64,000 bases of DNA from Gemmatimonadaceae bacterium (lineage in GTDB: Bacteria; Gemmatimonadota; Gemmatimonadetes; Gemmatimonadales; Gemmatimonadaceae): the NCBI GenBank assembly GCA_036504815.1, contig DASXUN010000030.1, positions 1-64,000 on the forward strand, given 5' to 3'. A program made the translations under genes and the position numbers. Within the stretch, counting starts at the first letter, position 1; every line of letters starts with the position of its first letter. This document shows positions 26,396-35,058 of the stretch, piece after piece. The notes beneath the pieces were generated by a model. That model had not been told where the DNA came from, did no database searches, and saw only the letters and a list, made by a program, of their open reading frames with translations.

Positions 26396-27601
26396 ATGGC
26401 CAGCATCAACAGTGGCAAGAAGCGCATAGCCATCCTCACCGGCGGCGGCGACGTCCCGGGCCTGAATCCCGCGATCCGCGCGGTCACCATTCGCGCGCTG
26501 CGGGAGGGGTGGGACGTCATCGGCCTGCGGCGTGGCTGGGCCGGCGTGGTGGAGATCGTCCGCGATCACCTGCACGACAACTCGAACAACTTCCAGTTCC
26601 TGTCGGAAGAGATCGTCAACCGCGCGGGGCGCACGGGCGGCACCTTCCTGCACACGTCGCGCACGCGGCCGAGCAGCATGAAGGCCGACGCGGTGCCGCA
26701 GCACCTGAAGAGCCTCTACAATCAGCCGGTGAACGACCTCACCCCCGAGGTGCTGAAGAACCTCGACTGGCTGGGCGTCGACTACCTCATTCCCATCGGC
26801 GGCGACGACACGCTCAGCTACGCGATGCGGATGCACCAGGAAGGAGTGAAGGTCATTGCCATCCCCAAGACGATGGACAATGACGTGCCCGGCACGGACT
26901 ACTGCATCGGGTTCAGCACCTGCGTGACGCGCACCATCGAGATGGCGCACCGGCTGCGCACCTCGGCGGGCTCGCACGAGCGCCTGCTGGTGATGGAGGT
27001 GTTCGGCCGCTACGCCGGGTTCACGGCGATGCTGCCGACGATGGCCGGGGCCGCGACGCGCTGCGTCATCCCCGAGCATCCGTTCAGCTTCGACGTGCTG
27101 ACCGAGATGCTGATGTACGACCGCAACCGCAATCCGTCCAGGTACGCGGTGGCGCTCGTGTCGGAGGGAGCGGTGCCGCAGGGCGGCCAGATGGTCTGGC
27201 AGAGCGACGTGCAGGATGCCTTTGGGCATGCCAAGCTCGGCGGCATCGGCGACATCGTGTCGAACGAGGTGCAGAAGCGCACGGCGCAGTACAACAGCGG
27301 CAAGGAAGTCCACATCATCAACCAGAAGCTCGGCTACCTGGTGCGCGGCGGCGATCCCGACGCCATGGACTCGATCGTGCCGATGGCGTACGGCAACCTG
27401 GCGCTCGACCTGCTGCTGCACGGCGTCCACGGGCGGCTCGTGGTCGTGAAGAACGGCTGCTACGGCAACATCCCGCTCGACGTGGTCACGAGCACCAAGA
27501 AGGTGGTGAACGTGGAGCGCTTCTACAACGTCGAGCGCTACCGGCCGTACTTCCACAGCTTCGAGATGGCCCCGCTCTTCATCATGACGAGCGAGGGGTA
27601 A
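26396..27601 (+). CDS. 6-phosphofructokinase, PPi-type signatures
   Basis: 401 aa. It phosphorylates fructose 6-phosphate. The phosphate-donor region reads GGGDVPGLN at the start and LIPIGGDDTLSYA in the middle. The catalytic loop reads IPKTMDNDVPGTD. The second Asp of GGDD and the Lys of PKTxDND are the residues that distinguish pyrophosphate-dependent enzymes from ATP-dependent ones (GGDGS and GTxDND). FSTCVTRTIE, MEVFGRYAGFTA and VSEGA are substrate-site blocks. The donor preference is therefore inferred to be PPi, not proven. A TGGGAG ribosome site precedes ATG. Confidence 0.9.
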   Translation: MASINSGKKRIAILTGGGDVPGLNPAIRAVTIRALREGWDVIGLRRGWAGVVEIVRDHLHDNSNNFQFLSEEIVNRAGRTGGTFLHTSRTRPSSMKADAVPQHLKSLYNQPVNDLTPEVLKNLDWLGVDYLIPIGGDDTLSYAMRMHQEGVKVIAIPKTMDNDVPGTDYCIGFSTCVTRTIEMAHRLRTSAGSHERLLVMEVFGRYAGFTAMLPTMAGAATRCVIPEHPFSFDVLTEMLMYDRNRNPSRYAVALVSEGAVPQGGQMVWQSDVQDAFGHAKLGGIGDIVSNEVQKRTAQYNSGKEVHIINQKLGYLVRGGDPDAMDSIVPMAYGNLALDLLLHGVHGRLVVVKNGCYGNIPLDVVTSTKKVVNVERFYNVERYRPYFHSFEMAPLFIMTSEG

Positions 27602-27610
27602 CGCCCGGGT

Positions 27611-27636
27611 CGGTTGCGCGCTTTAGCGCGCGACCG
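27611..27636. terminator. Bidirectional hairpin between convergent genes
   Basis: An 11-bp stem (27611-27621 with 27626-27636, one G-U pair) has the 4-nt loop TTTA. The loop forms the TAA stop of the GH97 gene on the minus strand, and the hairpin follows the phosphofructokinase stop by 10 bp. There is no T-run. Confidence 0.55.
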
Positions 27637-29677
27637 GCCGGATGCGTATCGCCTGTCCCCCTCCCGGGGCGAGCTTGAGCGTCAGCGCCGATGTCGACGT
27701 CACGTCGGCCTTCAGGATCTGCACGGCCGTGGGCTTCGTCAGGTAATGCGCGCCCGGTCCGTCTGCGTAGATCTCGGCGACGTATCTCTTGCCCGCCGTC
27801 AGGAACGGCAGGCGCACCGTGAACGTGCGCGCCGACTCATCGGTGATGGCCCCGATGAACCACTCGTCCCTGGCCTTCGCCTTGCGCGCCACGACGACGT
27901 AGTCCCCGATCTTTCCCTCCAGCACGCGCGTGGTGTCCCAGTCCACGGCGACGTCGCGGACGAACTGGAACGCCGGCTGTCCCTCGTAGTTCTCCGGCAG
28001 GTCGGCGGCCATCTGGATGGGCGAGTAGAGCACCACATACAGCGCCAGCTGCTTGGCGAGCGTCGTGCGCGGGCGTGACGCCTCGTGGGGACGCGGCTTG
28101 CCGGTGGGGCGCGTGATCTCGATGTCGAAGATACCCGGCGTATAGTCCATCGGGCCGGCCAGCATGCGCGTGAAGAAGAGAATCGTCTCGTGCTCGGGCG
28201 GGTTGCCGCCGTCGCCGCCCCACGCATTGTACTCCTGCCCGCGCGCCCCTTCACGGCTGATCATGTTGGGCCAGGTGCGGCGTTCGCCCGTGTCGTGGAT
28301 TGGCTCATGCGCGTTGATCGCGATGCCGTACTTCGCCGCGGTCTCGATCACCCGGCGATAGTGGCGTACCATCAGCTGCGAGTGATGCGCGTCGCCTTCC
28401 TTCGTCTTGTCGCCCACGTATCCGGTCTTGACGGCGGTGATGCCGAGCGACTTGTAGAGGGCAAAGGCGCTGTCGAGTTGCCGCTCGTAGTTGGCAATGC
28501 CCATTCCCGTCTCGTGGTGGCCGATGAGGCGCACCCCCTTGCTCCGGGCATACGCCGCGACGGCCGGCAAGTCGAAGTCGGGATAGGGCTGGGTGAACGA
28601 GAACTTGTCGCCGTTCTCGACCCAGTTCCCATCCCACCCGACGTTCCATCCCTCCACGAGCATCCCGCCCAGCCGGTTGGCTGCGGCAAAATCGATGTAC
28701 CGCCTGGCGTTCGCCGTCGTCGCGCCGTGGATCGGCCCCGACTGCCACGTCATCGTGTTGATGTGCATTCCCCACCAGATGCCGTCGTACGTCATCGGCG
28801 TCACGAAGCTCGGATCGGCGATCTTGCTGGGCGGATTCAGGTTGAGCCCGATCACGGACGGCACCAGATCCGCCGCGCGGTCGGCCAGCTGGATGGTGCG
28901 CCACGGCGTGACGAACGGGGTGACGCCGCGGACCTTCACCCCGTCGCGCATGGGGGCGAGCATCACGCGCAGCGTGCGATTCTGCTCCTTGCCGCCGCGG
29001 ATGTTGAGCCCGGCGTAATCGAACAGGTCGGCCTCGTGAAGCACGACGTGCAGCCCGCTCGGCATCTCCATCGTGAGCGGCGTATGCACGGTGTCGAGCG
29101 TGGAGAGCGGCGACGCGCGGAAGAGATACTCGTACCGGTTGGGCTGGAAGGACGGAATCCACCAGGCGCGGCCATCGCTCGCCATGCTGAACTCGGTCAG
29201 TTCCTCCATGATCTCGAATGCCTGCAGCGCCGGCTGCGCCGGGAGTTCGTAGCGGAACCCGAGCCCGTCGTTGAAGACGCGGAAGACGGCAACAAACCGG
29301 CGGCCCGGCGCCTGGGCTTCCTCGACCGTGACGCGCAGTTCGCGATGGTGATCGCGCACCTTCCGGACTTCACCCCAGGGCTGCGTCCAGGTCTCGTCGT
29401 GCTCCGCGCGCACCACGTCCACGACGCGCAGGCCGTCGCGCAGGCGCGGGGCGCCGCGGAACTCGAACCCCAGGACACTGGGCATGATGACGTTGGCCCC
29501 GTGCCGTGTCACCGCGTAGCGCAGGACGCCGTGGTCGAGGGCCACGGTGACGATGTTCTGGCCGTCCGGTGAGGCAACGGTGGCGGGAAGTTGGGCACGC
29601 GCAGCGATCGGCGCGGCGAGGAACGTCGCGGCCAGAAGGGCGGCGGCGCGCTGGATGCTCGGGATGGCTCGCGACAT
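27623..29677 (-). CDS. Glycoside hydrolase family 97 (SusB-like alpha-glucosidase type)
   Basis: 684 aa with a signal peptide (ending AARAQ). The N-terminal beta-sandwich is followed by the TIM barrel with LIGHHETGMGIANYERQ, GITAVKTGYVGDK, AINAHEPIHDTGERRTWPN, REGARGQEYNAW and GNPPEHETILFFTRMLAGPMDYTPG, all family-97 landmarks including the Glu-rich calcium/catalytic site. The KTGYVG stretch, lacking an Asp there, resembles the inverting subgroup rather than the retaining galactosidases. The likely activity is exo-alpha-glucosidase in the periplasm. The SusC/SusD pair is 21 kb away, so a shared regulon is not shown. Confidence 0.9.
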   Translation of the reverse strand: MSRAIPSIQRAAALLAATFLAAPIAARAQLPATVASPDGQNIVTVALDHGVLRYAVTRHGANVIMPSVLGFEFRGAPRLRDGLRVVDVVRAEHDETWTQPWGEVRKVRDHHRELRVTVEEAQAPGRRFVAVFRVFNDGLGFRYELPAQPALQAFEIMEELTEFSMASDGRAWWIPSFQPNRYEYLFRASPLSTLDTVHTPLTMEMPSGLHVVLHEADLFDYAGLNIRGGKEQNRTLRVMLAPMRDGVKVRGVTPFVTPWRTIQLADRAADLVPSVIGLNLNPPSKIADPSFVTPMTYDGIWWGMHINTMTWQSGPIHGATTANARRYIDFAAANRLGGMLVEGWNVGWDGNWVENGDKFSFTQPYPDFDLPAVAAYARSKGVRLIGHHETGMGIANYERQLDSAFALYKSLGITAVKTGYVGDKTKEGDAHHSQLMVRHYRRVIETAAKYGIAINAHEPIHDTGERRTWPNMISREGARGQEYNAWGGDGGNPPEHETILFFTRMLAGPMDYTPGIFDIEITRPTGKPRPHEASRPRTTLAKQLALYVVLYSPIQMAADLPENYEGQPAFQFVRDVAVDWDTTRVLEGKIGDYVVVARKAKARDEWFIGAITDESARTFTVRLPFLTAGKRYVAEIYADGPGAHYLTKPTAVQILKADVTSTSALTLKLAPGGGQAIRIRPVAR

Positions 29678-29683
29678 GTTTGT

Positions 29684-29689
29684 AAAATA
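29684..29689 (-). promoter_or_regulatory. -10-like TATTTT abutting the GH97 start (possible leaderless mRNA)
   Basis: On the minus strand TATTTT is followed by six bases and then the ATG. No ribosome site is present. If this is the -10 box, transcription would start at or next to the A of ATG. No convincing -35 box was found. Confidence 0.3.
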
Positions 29690-29811
29690 CCGCAGAAAGT
29701 CGGTGTTGGCCGGACCACTTCGGCATCGACCATCTCGTGCGCTGGCGCATCATCCCGGCCGCGCCCATATCCGTCGGTGTGCCCGTCATACGTCCAGGGA
29801 GCGCGTCCGCG

Positions 29812-30270
29812 ATGCCCACTGACCACCAGGATTCTCGCGGATCAGGCGATCCGTTCAACCTCGGGCGCTTTGTCGCGGCGCAGGCCGCGCTGTATGCCGA
29901 TGTGGTCGACGAGTTGTCGGCCGGTCGGAAACGCACGCACTGGATCTGGTTCATCTTCCCGCAGTGCGCCGGCCTGGGGTCGAGCCAGATGTCTCGTCGC
30001 TTTGCGATCGGTTCACTCGATGAGGCACGCGCGTATCTAGCCCACCCCGTGCTGGGTCCCCGCCTGGTGGCGTGCACAACGCTGGTGGTGCAGCACGCCG
30101 AACGTTCGGCGGAGGAGATCTTCGGTGCGCTGGACGCGCGCAAGTTCGGCTCCAGCATGACGCTCTTCGCGGCAGTCGCCGGCACAGACTCTGCCTTCGC
30201 ACATGCCATCACGACGCACTGCGCCGGCGAGCGTGATGCGGAAACACTGCGGTTGCTGGGCATCCTGTAG
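29812..30270 (+). CDS. DUF1810 family protein
   Basis: 152 aa from ATG 29812. The run RKRTHWIWFIFPQCAGLG is the hallmark of this family, with SRRFAIGSLDEARAYLAHPVLGPRL next and FGSSMTLFAAV later. The fold is a small all-alpha domain whose role is not established; some relatives are found with ADP-ribose-related systems. It lies 66 bp upstream of the TfoX-like gene on the same strand. Longer starts upstream are less likely because they lack family similarity. Confidence 0.85.
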   Translation: MPTDHQDSRGSGDPFNLGRFVAAQAALYADVVDELSAGRKRTHWIWFIFPQCAGLGSSQMSRRFAIGSLDEARAYLAHPVLGPRLVACTTLVVQHAERSAEEIFGALDARKFGSSMTLFAAVAGTDSAFAHAITTHCAGERDAETLRLLGIL

Positions 30271-30335
30271 TGCGTGGCGCCGGCGGAGTTCCCGTGGCAC
30301 GTTCTCCTGACCCCCTTTGAAAGGAACTCAGGCCT

Positions 30336-30776
30336 ATGGCAACAGATGCCGGCTATGCAGAGTATGTCTGCGACCAGCTGCATGCCGCGGGCGGCATCAG
30401 CGCGCGCAAGATGTTCGGCGAATACGGGCTGTATCGTCACGACAAGATCGTGGGGCTGATCTGCGACAATCAGCTCTTCGTGAAACCGACGCCGGCCGGC
30501 GAGGCGGTGCTCGGCACGCCGACCTACGGCCCGCCCTACCCGGGGGCGAAACCGTTCTTCAACGTCTCAGATCTGCTGGACGACCCCGAGTGGCTGGTCC
30601 GGCTGATCGAGGCGACGGATGCCGCCCTCCCCGCGCCAAAGAAGAAGGCCCCGAAGAGGGATGCGTCCAGGTCGAAGCCGCCGAAGCCGGCCAACGACAG
30701 GAAACGCCCGCCCGCCAAGTCCGCCAGGAGACCTAAGCCCACGAAAGCCACGAAGCAGCCGGCGCCGAAGAAGTAG
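30336..30776 (+). CDS. TfoX N-terminal-domain protein with basic tail
   Basis: 146 aa. Residues 1-95 form a TfoX/Sxy N-terminal domain: ISARKMFGEYGLYRHDKIVGLICDN, then LFVKPTPAGEAV, YPGAKPFFNVSDLLDD and a helix. Residues 100-146 are a Lys/Pro/Ala/Arg-rich tail without hydrophobic residues, resembling histone-H1-type tails and likely to bind nucleic acid. TfoX proteins regulate competence in gammaproteobacteria, but stand-alone N-domains are widespread and their function is unclear. AAAGGA lies 10 bp before ATG. Confidence 0.85.
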   Translation: MATDAGYAEYVCDQLHAAGGISARKMFGEYGLYRHDKIVGLICDNQLFVKPTPAGEAVLGTPTYGPPYPGAKPFFNVSDLLDDPEWLVRLIEATDAALPAPKKKAPKRDASRSKPPKPANDRKRPPAKSARRPKPTKATKQPAPKK

Positions 30777-30806
30777 CGGCGCCGGCGCTTGCCTCTGCCT
30801 ATCCCG

Positions 30807-32843
30807 CTACGGCAACGGGATGTAGCAGACGTTGCTCGTCAGCATCATCATCACGAAGACGAGACAGGTGACCATCGGACCGAGATAAACGCGTCCCGTC
30901 AGCTGGAAGAACCAGCGGTTGTAGAGCGGGAGCAGGAACATCATCGGGATGATGCCGAACAGCAGGTTCGCGAACAGCCACTCGGCCGTCCAGTACACCG
31001 TGCCCGTGCTCACGAAACTGGCGTATTGAATGGCGAGAATGAGCACGAGCCCGACCGAATTGCCGAGTCCGTTGATCAGCAGGCTGCGCCATTCGGGCTG
31101 GTGCGCAAAACGTCCGGCGGCATTCACGCGCACCGAATTGGCGAAATAGAAGATGAAGAACAGCGGCAGGTACATCAGCGCCACGAGCAGCATCCGGCGC
31201 GGGAACGACGCGGGCGCCGACACAAAGAGAAAGCGGAAGTCGGTGTGGAAGATGCCGTAGCAGGCGAAGAGCAGGACGAAGAAACCCCCCGCTACCGCAA
31301 GCGAGAGCAGGAACGTGCGGCCCAGTTCACCCCATGTGGTCTGGAGGCCGAACATCTCGGGCGAGGCGCCGTTCCGCCTGCCGTGCAGCCGGTAGGTCAG
31401 CCAGAAGATCAGCAGTCCAATGAGCCCGTTGGCGACGGCCCACAACAGCACCGCGTTGTTGATGCGCTGCGGGAACCACCACGTGGGCTGCGCCGCGCTC
31501 GCTGTCGGAAAGACCTTGAAGGTCAGCAGGACCATCGGAATGAACAGGAAGCAAGCGAGGAGCGCGCCGACCGTGAAATTCGTCCAGTAGATGACGGTGC
31601 CCGTGCGGCCGGGCTTCGGCAGGGCCGGAGGGACCGCCTTGGCGAGCGCGCTGAACGCCGGCACCGTGAGCAGGAGCGCGCCGCAGGGAACGAGAAAGAG
31701 CAGGCCACCCACCAGCGCCATCAGCGTGAAGAGCTCCTTCAGCCACCACAGCTGCTGCGTGCCGGACATCGTCGGCGTCATCCCGAACACGGTCGTGAAG
31801 TAGTCGACCATATGTCCGACGGAGCGTGGGTCGTACGGCAGGAGCGGGTGGATGTTGTTGGTGTTGTACACGAGGCGCATCGTGCGCCTGGCCGGGTCGC
31901 CGTACGCCTTGCCGATCTCGACGACGGTCACGGCGCTGTCCTTGGGCAGGCCCGAGTTCACGAGCCGCAGCGCTTCCGGCGCATGGCGCATGTCGGCGTT
32001 CTTGAGCGCGTTGCGGAAGGCACCCTCGTCGTGCAGCGCGTAGTCCATGCCGACATTGGACCGCACGGGACCAAGCACACTGTCGGTCAGCGTCAGCACG
32101 TAACCGCCGACAAAGACCGCGGCGAGCTTGCTCGGCGGCTTCGGCGCGGGCGTCACGGCCGAGTCCCGCGTTGCGCCGGCCTTTTCGCCCTTCTTGCTGG
32201 CGGCCGATTTCTTCTTCGGTGTAGGGGCGGGCGCCGCGGCAGTCGCATCTCTCGCAGCCTTCGCGTTTGCCGAATCCGGCGCCGTGGCCGCGCGGCGCGC
32301 CGGGCGCAAGCGTCCACCGAAGTGCGCCGCCGCCTGGATCACGGCATTGCCGCCCGCCGAGTATCCCGCCGCGCCGATGCGCGTCTTGTCGACGTAGTTC
32401 AGGTTGGGCGTGCTGGCGACGTACTCGACCATCGGGATGACGCCGTAGCCTTCGAGCGTCGCCGACCGTCGCTGACGAGAACTGCTCGACGCACCCTGCG
32501 CGTACGGATCGATGGTGATCACGGCCATTCCGCGCCGCGCAAGCTCGATGGCATAGCTGTCGAGTGATTCCTTGCTGCGCTCAAACCCCGGGCACACCAC
32601 GACGAGAGGCACGGGGTTCTTGGCGGTCGCAGCGAGGGGCCGGAAGATGTCGGCCGCGACCCACTGCCCGTCCTGGGTGGGAAGCGTGAGGCCGATAACA
32701 TCCACGCGGCCAAAATCAGTCTTCACCAGATACGCACCGAGGCTGCCCATGAAAACCAGCGCGAGTGAGACGAGCAGCATTCGCCGGTGACCGCACGACG
32801 GCGCGTGCTCCGGGCGGGCGGCGGGTGGCACTGAGGCGGACAT
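30807..32843 (-). CDS. Membrane-anchored alpha/beta hydrolase fused to a multi-helix membrane domain
   Basis: 678 aa from ATG 32843, with GGGAG upstream. After a helix at residues 22-41 comes a dienelactone-hydrolase-like domain (VPLVVVCPGFERSKESLDSYAIELARRG), with the nucleophile elbow GAAGYSAGGNAV near residue 155. The domain is split by a stretch of about 60 residues rich in Ala, Pro and Lys (ATAAAPAPTPKKKSAASKKG), then resumes with FVGGYVLTLTDSV. The last 330 residues hold about eight hydrophobic helices. It is probably an inner-membrane esterase or transporter-coupled hydrolase; I know no function. Confidence 0.75.
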   Translation of the reverse strand: MSASVPPAARPEHAPSCGHRRMLLVSLALVFMGSLGAYLVKTDFGRVDVIGLTLPTQDGQWVAADIFRPLAATAKNPVPLVVVCPGFERSKESLDSYAIELARRGMAVITIDPYAQGASSSSRQRRSATLEGYGVIPMVEYVASTPNLNYVDKTRIGAAGYSAGGNAVIQAAAHFGGRLRPARRAATAPDSANAKAARDATAAAPAPTPKKKSAASKKGEKAGATRDSAVTPAPKPPSKLAAVFVGGYVLTLTDSVLGPVRSNVGMDYALHDEGAFRNALKNADMRHAPEALRLVNSGLPKDSAVTVVEIGKAYGDPARRTMRLVYNTNNIHPLLPYDPRSVGHMVDYFTTVFGMTPTMSGTQQLWWLKELFTLMALVGGLLFLVPCGALLLTVPAFSALAKAVPPALPKPGRTGTVIYWTNFTVGALLACFLFIPMVLLTFKVFPTASAAQPTWWFPQRINNAVLLWAVANGLIGLLIFWLTYRLHGRRNGASPEMFGLQTTWGELGRTFLLSLAVAGGFFVLLFACYGIFHTDFRFLFVSAPASFPRRMLLVALMYLPLFFIFYFANSVRVNAAGRFAHQPEWRSLLINGLGNSVGLVLILAIQYASFVSTGTVYWTAEWLFANLLFGIIPMMFLLPLYNRWFFQLTGRVYLGPMVTCLVFVMMMLTSNVCYIPLP

Positions 32844-33166
32844 CGAGCTCCCAAGCGTGAAATTGCGAGGCTTGGGGGGCGTCGTCGCGGTCTGAAGCTC
32901 CGTAAGTATCGGCGCACGGTCAAAGGCGCCGCAAGCTGGCCCGCAGTCCACGCCGCTGACGACGGAGTAGGCCGCGGTCCGATAGCGAGAGGTGGGTTGT
33001 TGACGCCACTGTTCCGAGCGGAGAGTCCTCCGCAGGACCCATCAAGACCCGATGACGGCGCGCAAGAACGGGGCGCACCAGGTGGCTTCCCGCCCATGGG
33101 CCCGAGGCCGCTATCTTGCATCGGTCACCTGACGCAGACTCTCCTTCCCGAACCTCAGGAGTGCGC
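32844..33166. other. Divergent intergenic region, 323 bp
   Basis: It separates the divergent hydrolase and SRPBCC genes and must hold both promoters. A TATCTT at 33112-33117 is a possible -10 for the SRPBCC gene, but no good -35 box was found. Open frames in the region are arginine/proline-rich shadows. No repeat or RNA gene was seen. Confidence 0.4.
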
Positions 33167-33730
33167 ATGGTCCGTCCCGTTCCACTCGTGTTTGATCCGG
33201 AGCTCGACCTCATCCTCGAGCGCGTCGTGGATGTCTCGCCGTCCGACATCTGGGACGCATGGACAAAGCCGGCACAGCTCGTCAAGTGGTTCACACCGGC
33301 GCCGTGGACGACCACCAACTGTGAGGTCGACCTGCGGGCCGGCGGCCGTTTCTTCGCCGTGATGCGCTCGCCCGAGGGCGAGGAGTTTTCGAATGTAGGT
33401 TGCTATCTCGAGGTGATTCCCGAGCAGCGCCTGGTGTGGACCAACGCCATGGCCCCCGGCTTCCGTCCGCTCGAGCCGGCGCCGCCGGCCCACGAAGGCG
33501 ACTTCCCATTCACCGCAGTGCTGACCCTCGAGAAACGCGGCGCGGGGACCAGATACACGGCGCACGTCCGGCATGCAAACACTGACGGACGGCGGAAGCA
33601 TGAAGCCATGCAGTTCCACGCCGGTTGGAGCGCCGCCCTCGACCAGCTGGTTGCGATGGTGAAGAAGCGGCGTGCCAGGAAGAAACCCGCGAAACCGACG
33701 ACCAAACGTCGCGCACGACCCACGAAGTAG
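33167..33730 (+). CDS. SRPBCC/AHSA1-type protein with basic tail
   Basis: 187 aa from ATG 33167, preceded by AGGAG at 33157-33161. The START-like barrel is shown by LERVVDVSPSDIWDAWTKPAQLVKWF, CEVDLRAGGRFFAVM, VGCYLEVIPEQRLVWTNA and HAGWSAALDQLVAMV, the standard order of activator-of-Hsp90-homologue (AHSA1) proteins, which bind hydrophobic ligands. The C-terminal 30 residues are Lys/Arg/Pro-rich (RRARKKPAKPTTKRRARPTK), an addition to the family. The function is unknown. Confidence 0.87.
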   Translation: MVRPVPLVFDPELDLILERVVDVSPSDIWDAWTKPAQLVKWFTPAPWTTTNCEVDLRAGGRFFAVMRSPEGEEFSNVGCYLEVIPEQRLVWTNAMAPGFRPLEPAPPAHEGDFPFTAVLTLEKRGAGTRYTAHVRHANTDGRRKHEAMQFHAGWSAALDQLVAMVKKRRARKKPAKPTTKRRARPTK

Positions 33731-33747
33731 CCGCGCTCCATAACGAG

Positions 33748-33786
33748 GCGGGCACCAAGGCGGCGTTGCTGCCGCTTGGTGCCCGC
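33748..33786. terminator. Long hairpin between convergent genes
   Basis: A 12-bp perfect outer stem (33748-33759 with 33775-33786) is extended by four inner pairs past a bulge, with a 6-nt loop. It lies 17 bp after the SRPBCC stop and 41 bp from the thiolase stop. No T-run follows on either strand, but its length and position suggest a shared terminator. Confidence 0.65.
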
Positions 33787-33827
33787 ACGCTGATGAGCGA
33801 CGCGACGGTTACACCCTCACGCGGTGC

Positions 33828-35006
33828 TCAGGTCGCGGGATACACCTCGAAGATCCCCGCGGCTCCCATCCCGCCGCCGATGCACATCGTCACCATCCCG
33901 AGTCCACCGCCCGCCTTGCCCAGTGCGTGCACGAGCTGCGTGGTGAGCTTCGCTCCCGTGGCGCCCAGCGGGTGACCGAGTGCGATGGCCCCGCCGTTCA
34001 CGTTGGTGCGCGCCGCGTCCATGCCGAGGTCCTTCATCACGGCGAGCCCCTGCACGGCGAAGGCCTCGTTCAGTTCGATCATCCTAATCGCCTCGAGCGA
34101 CAGTCCGGCCTTGGCGAGCGCTTTCGGCACCGCCTTGATGGGACCAATCCCCATCACGTCGGGTGCAACGCCGGCGGTGGCGAACGTCACGAATCGCGCC
34201 AGCGACCTGAGCCCGAGTGCCTGCGCCTTGTCGGCGCTCATCAACAGCACGGCGGCGGAGCCATCGGAAAGCGGTGATGAATTGCCGGCCGTCGACACTC
34301 CCTTCGCGGAGAACGCGGGCTTGAGCTTGGCCAATCCCTCAATCGTGGTGTCAGCGCGCGGCATCTCGTCCACCGCGAAGGGCACGACCTCCACCGTCTT
34401 CTTCGTCCCCTTCCACGCGACCTTCTGAACGGGAATCGGCACGATCTCGTCCACGAAGGCGCCGCGCTGGATGGCCGCCGAGGCCTTCTGCTGCGATGCG
34501 AGCGCGAACTGATCGGCCTGCTCCCGCGTGATCCCCCACAGCTTCGCCACGCGCTCGGCGGTGTGCCCCATGCCGATGTTGGATTCCGTCATCTCCGGGT
34601 GCAGCCGCGTGTGGAATCCGGACATCGGGACCGCGCTCATCATCTCGATGCCGCCGGCAATCACGACGTCGCACAGTCCCGTCATGATGCTCTGCGCCGC
34701 AAACGCGATGCTCTGCAGGCCGGACGAGCAGAACCGGTTGACGGTGGCGCCCGACACTTCCACCGGGAAGCCGGCGCGCAGCGCAGCCAGCCGCGCGACG
34801 TTGAGCCCCTGCGTCCCCTCGGGGAAGGCGCATCCCCAGATGACGTCGTCCACCAGTGCGGGGTCCACCTTGGCGCGCTGGACGACGCCCTTCAGCAGCT
34901 CGGCGCTCAGGTCCACCGCATGCACGGTCGCGAGGCTGCCGTCCTTCTTGCCGCGAGCGACGGCCGAACGGACCGCGCTCACGATCACTGCGTCCTTCAG
35001 TTGCAT
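33828..35006 (-). CDS. fadA: Acetyl-CoA C-acyltransferase (thiolase)
   Basis: 392 aa. It cleaves 3-ketoacyl-CoA in the last step of beta-oxidation. The nucleophile Cys is in VNRFCSSGLQSIAFAAQSI. The other catalytic blocks are IELNEAFAVQGLAV (NEAF), GGAIALGHPLGATGAKL (His) and the closing VTMCIGGGMGAAGIFEV (second Cys). The length is normal. It lies 52 bp downstream of the FadN-like gene on the same strand, so the pair forms a beta-oxidation operon in which the product of the first enzyme is the substrate of this one. Confidence 0.94.
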   Translation of the reverse strand: MQLKDAVIVSAVRSAVARGKKDGSLATVHAVDLSAELLKGVVQRAKVDPALVDDVIWGCAFPEGTQGLNVARLAALRAGFPVEVSGATVNRFCSSGLQSIAFAAQSIMTGLCDVVIAGGIEMMSAVPMSGFHTRLHPEMTESNIGMGHTAERVAKLWGITREQADQFALASQQKASAAIQRGAFVDEIVPIPVQKVAWKGTKKTVEVVPFAVDEMPRADTTIEGLAKLKPAFSAKGVSTAGNSSPLSDGSAAVLLMSADKAQALGLRSLARFVTFATAGVAPDVMGIGPIKAVPKALAKAGLSLEAIRMIELNEAFAVQGLAVMKDLGMDAARTNVNGGAIALGHPLGATGAKLTTQLVHALGKAGGGLGMVTMCIGGGMGAAGIFEVYPAT

Positions 35007-35058
35007 GGTATCATCTCCCGGCGCGCACAGGTCGCGCCCGCAGTCGTCGTGGATTCGG

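Noticed and set aside
28085-29572. 495-codon plus-strand open frame opposite GH97
   Set aside because: Arg/His/Asp-rich translation with no recognisable fold; mirror of the GH97 codon pattern.
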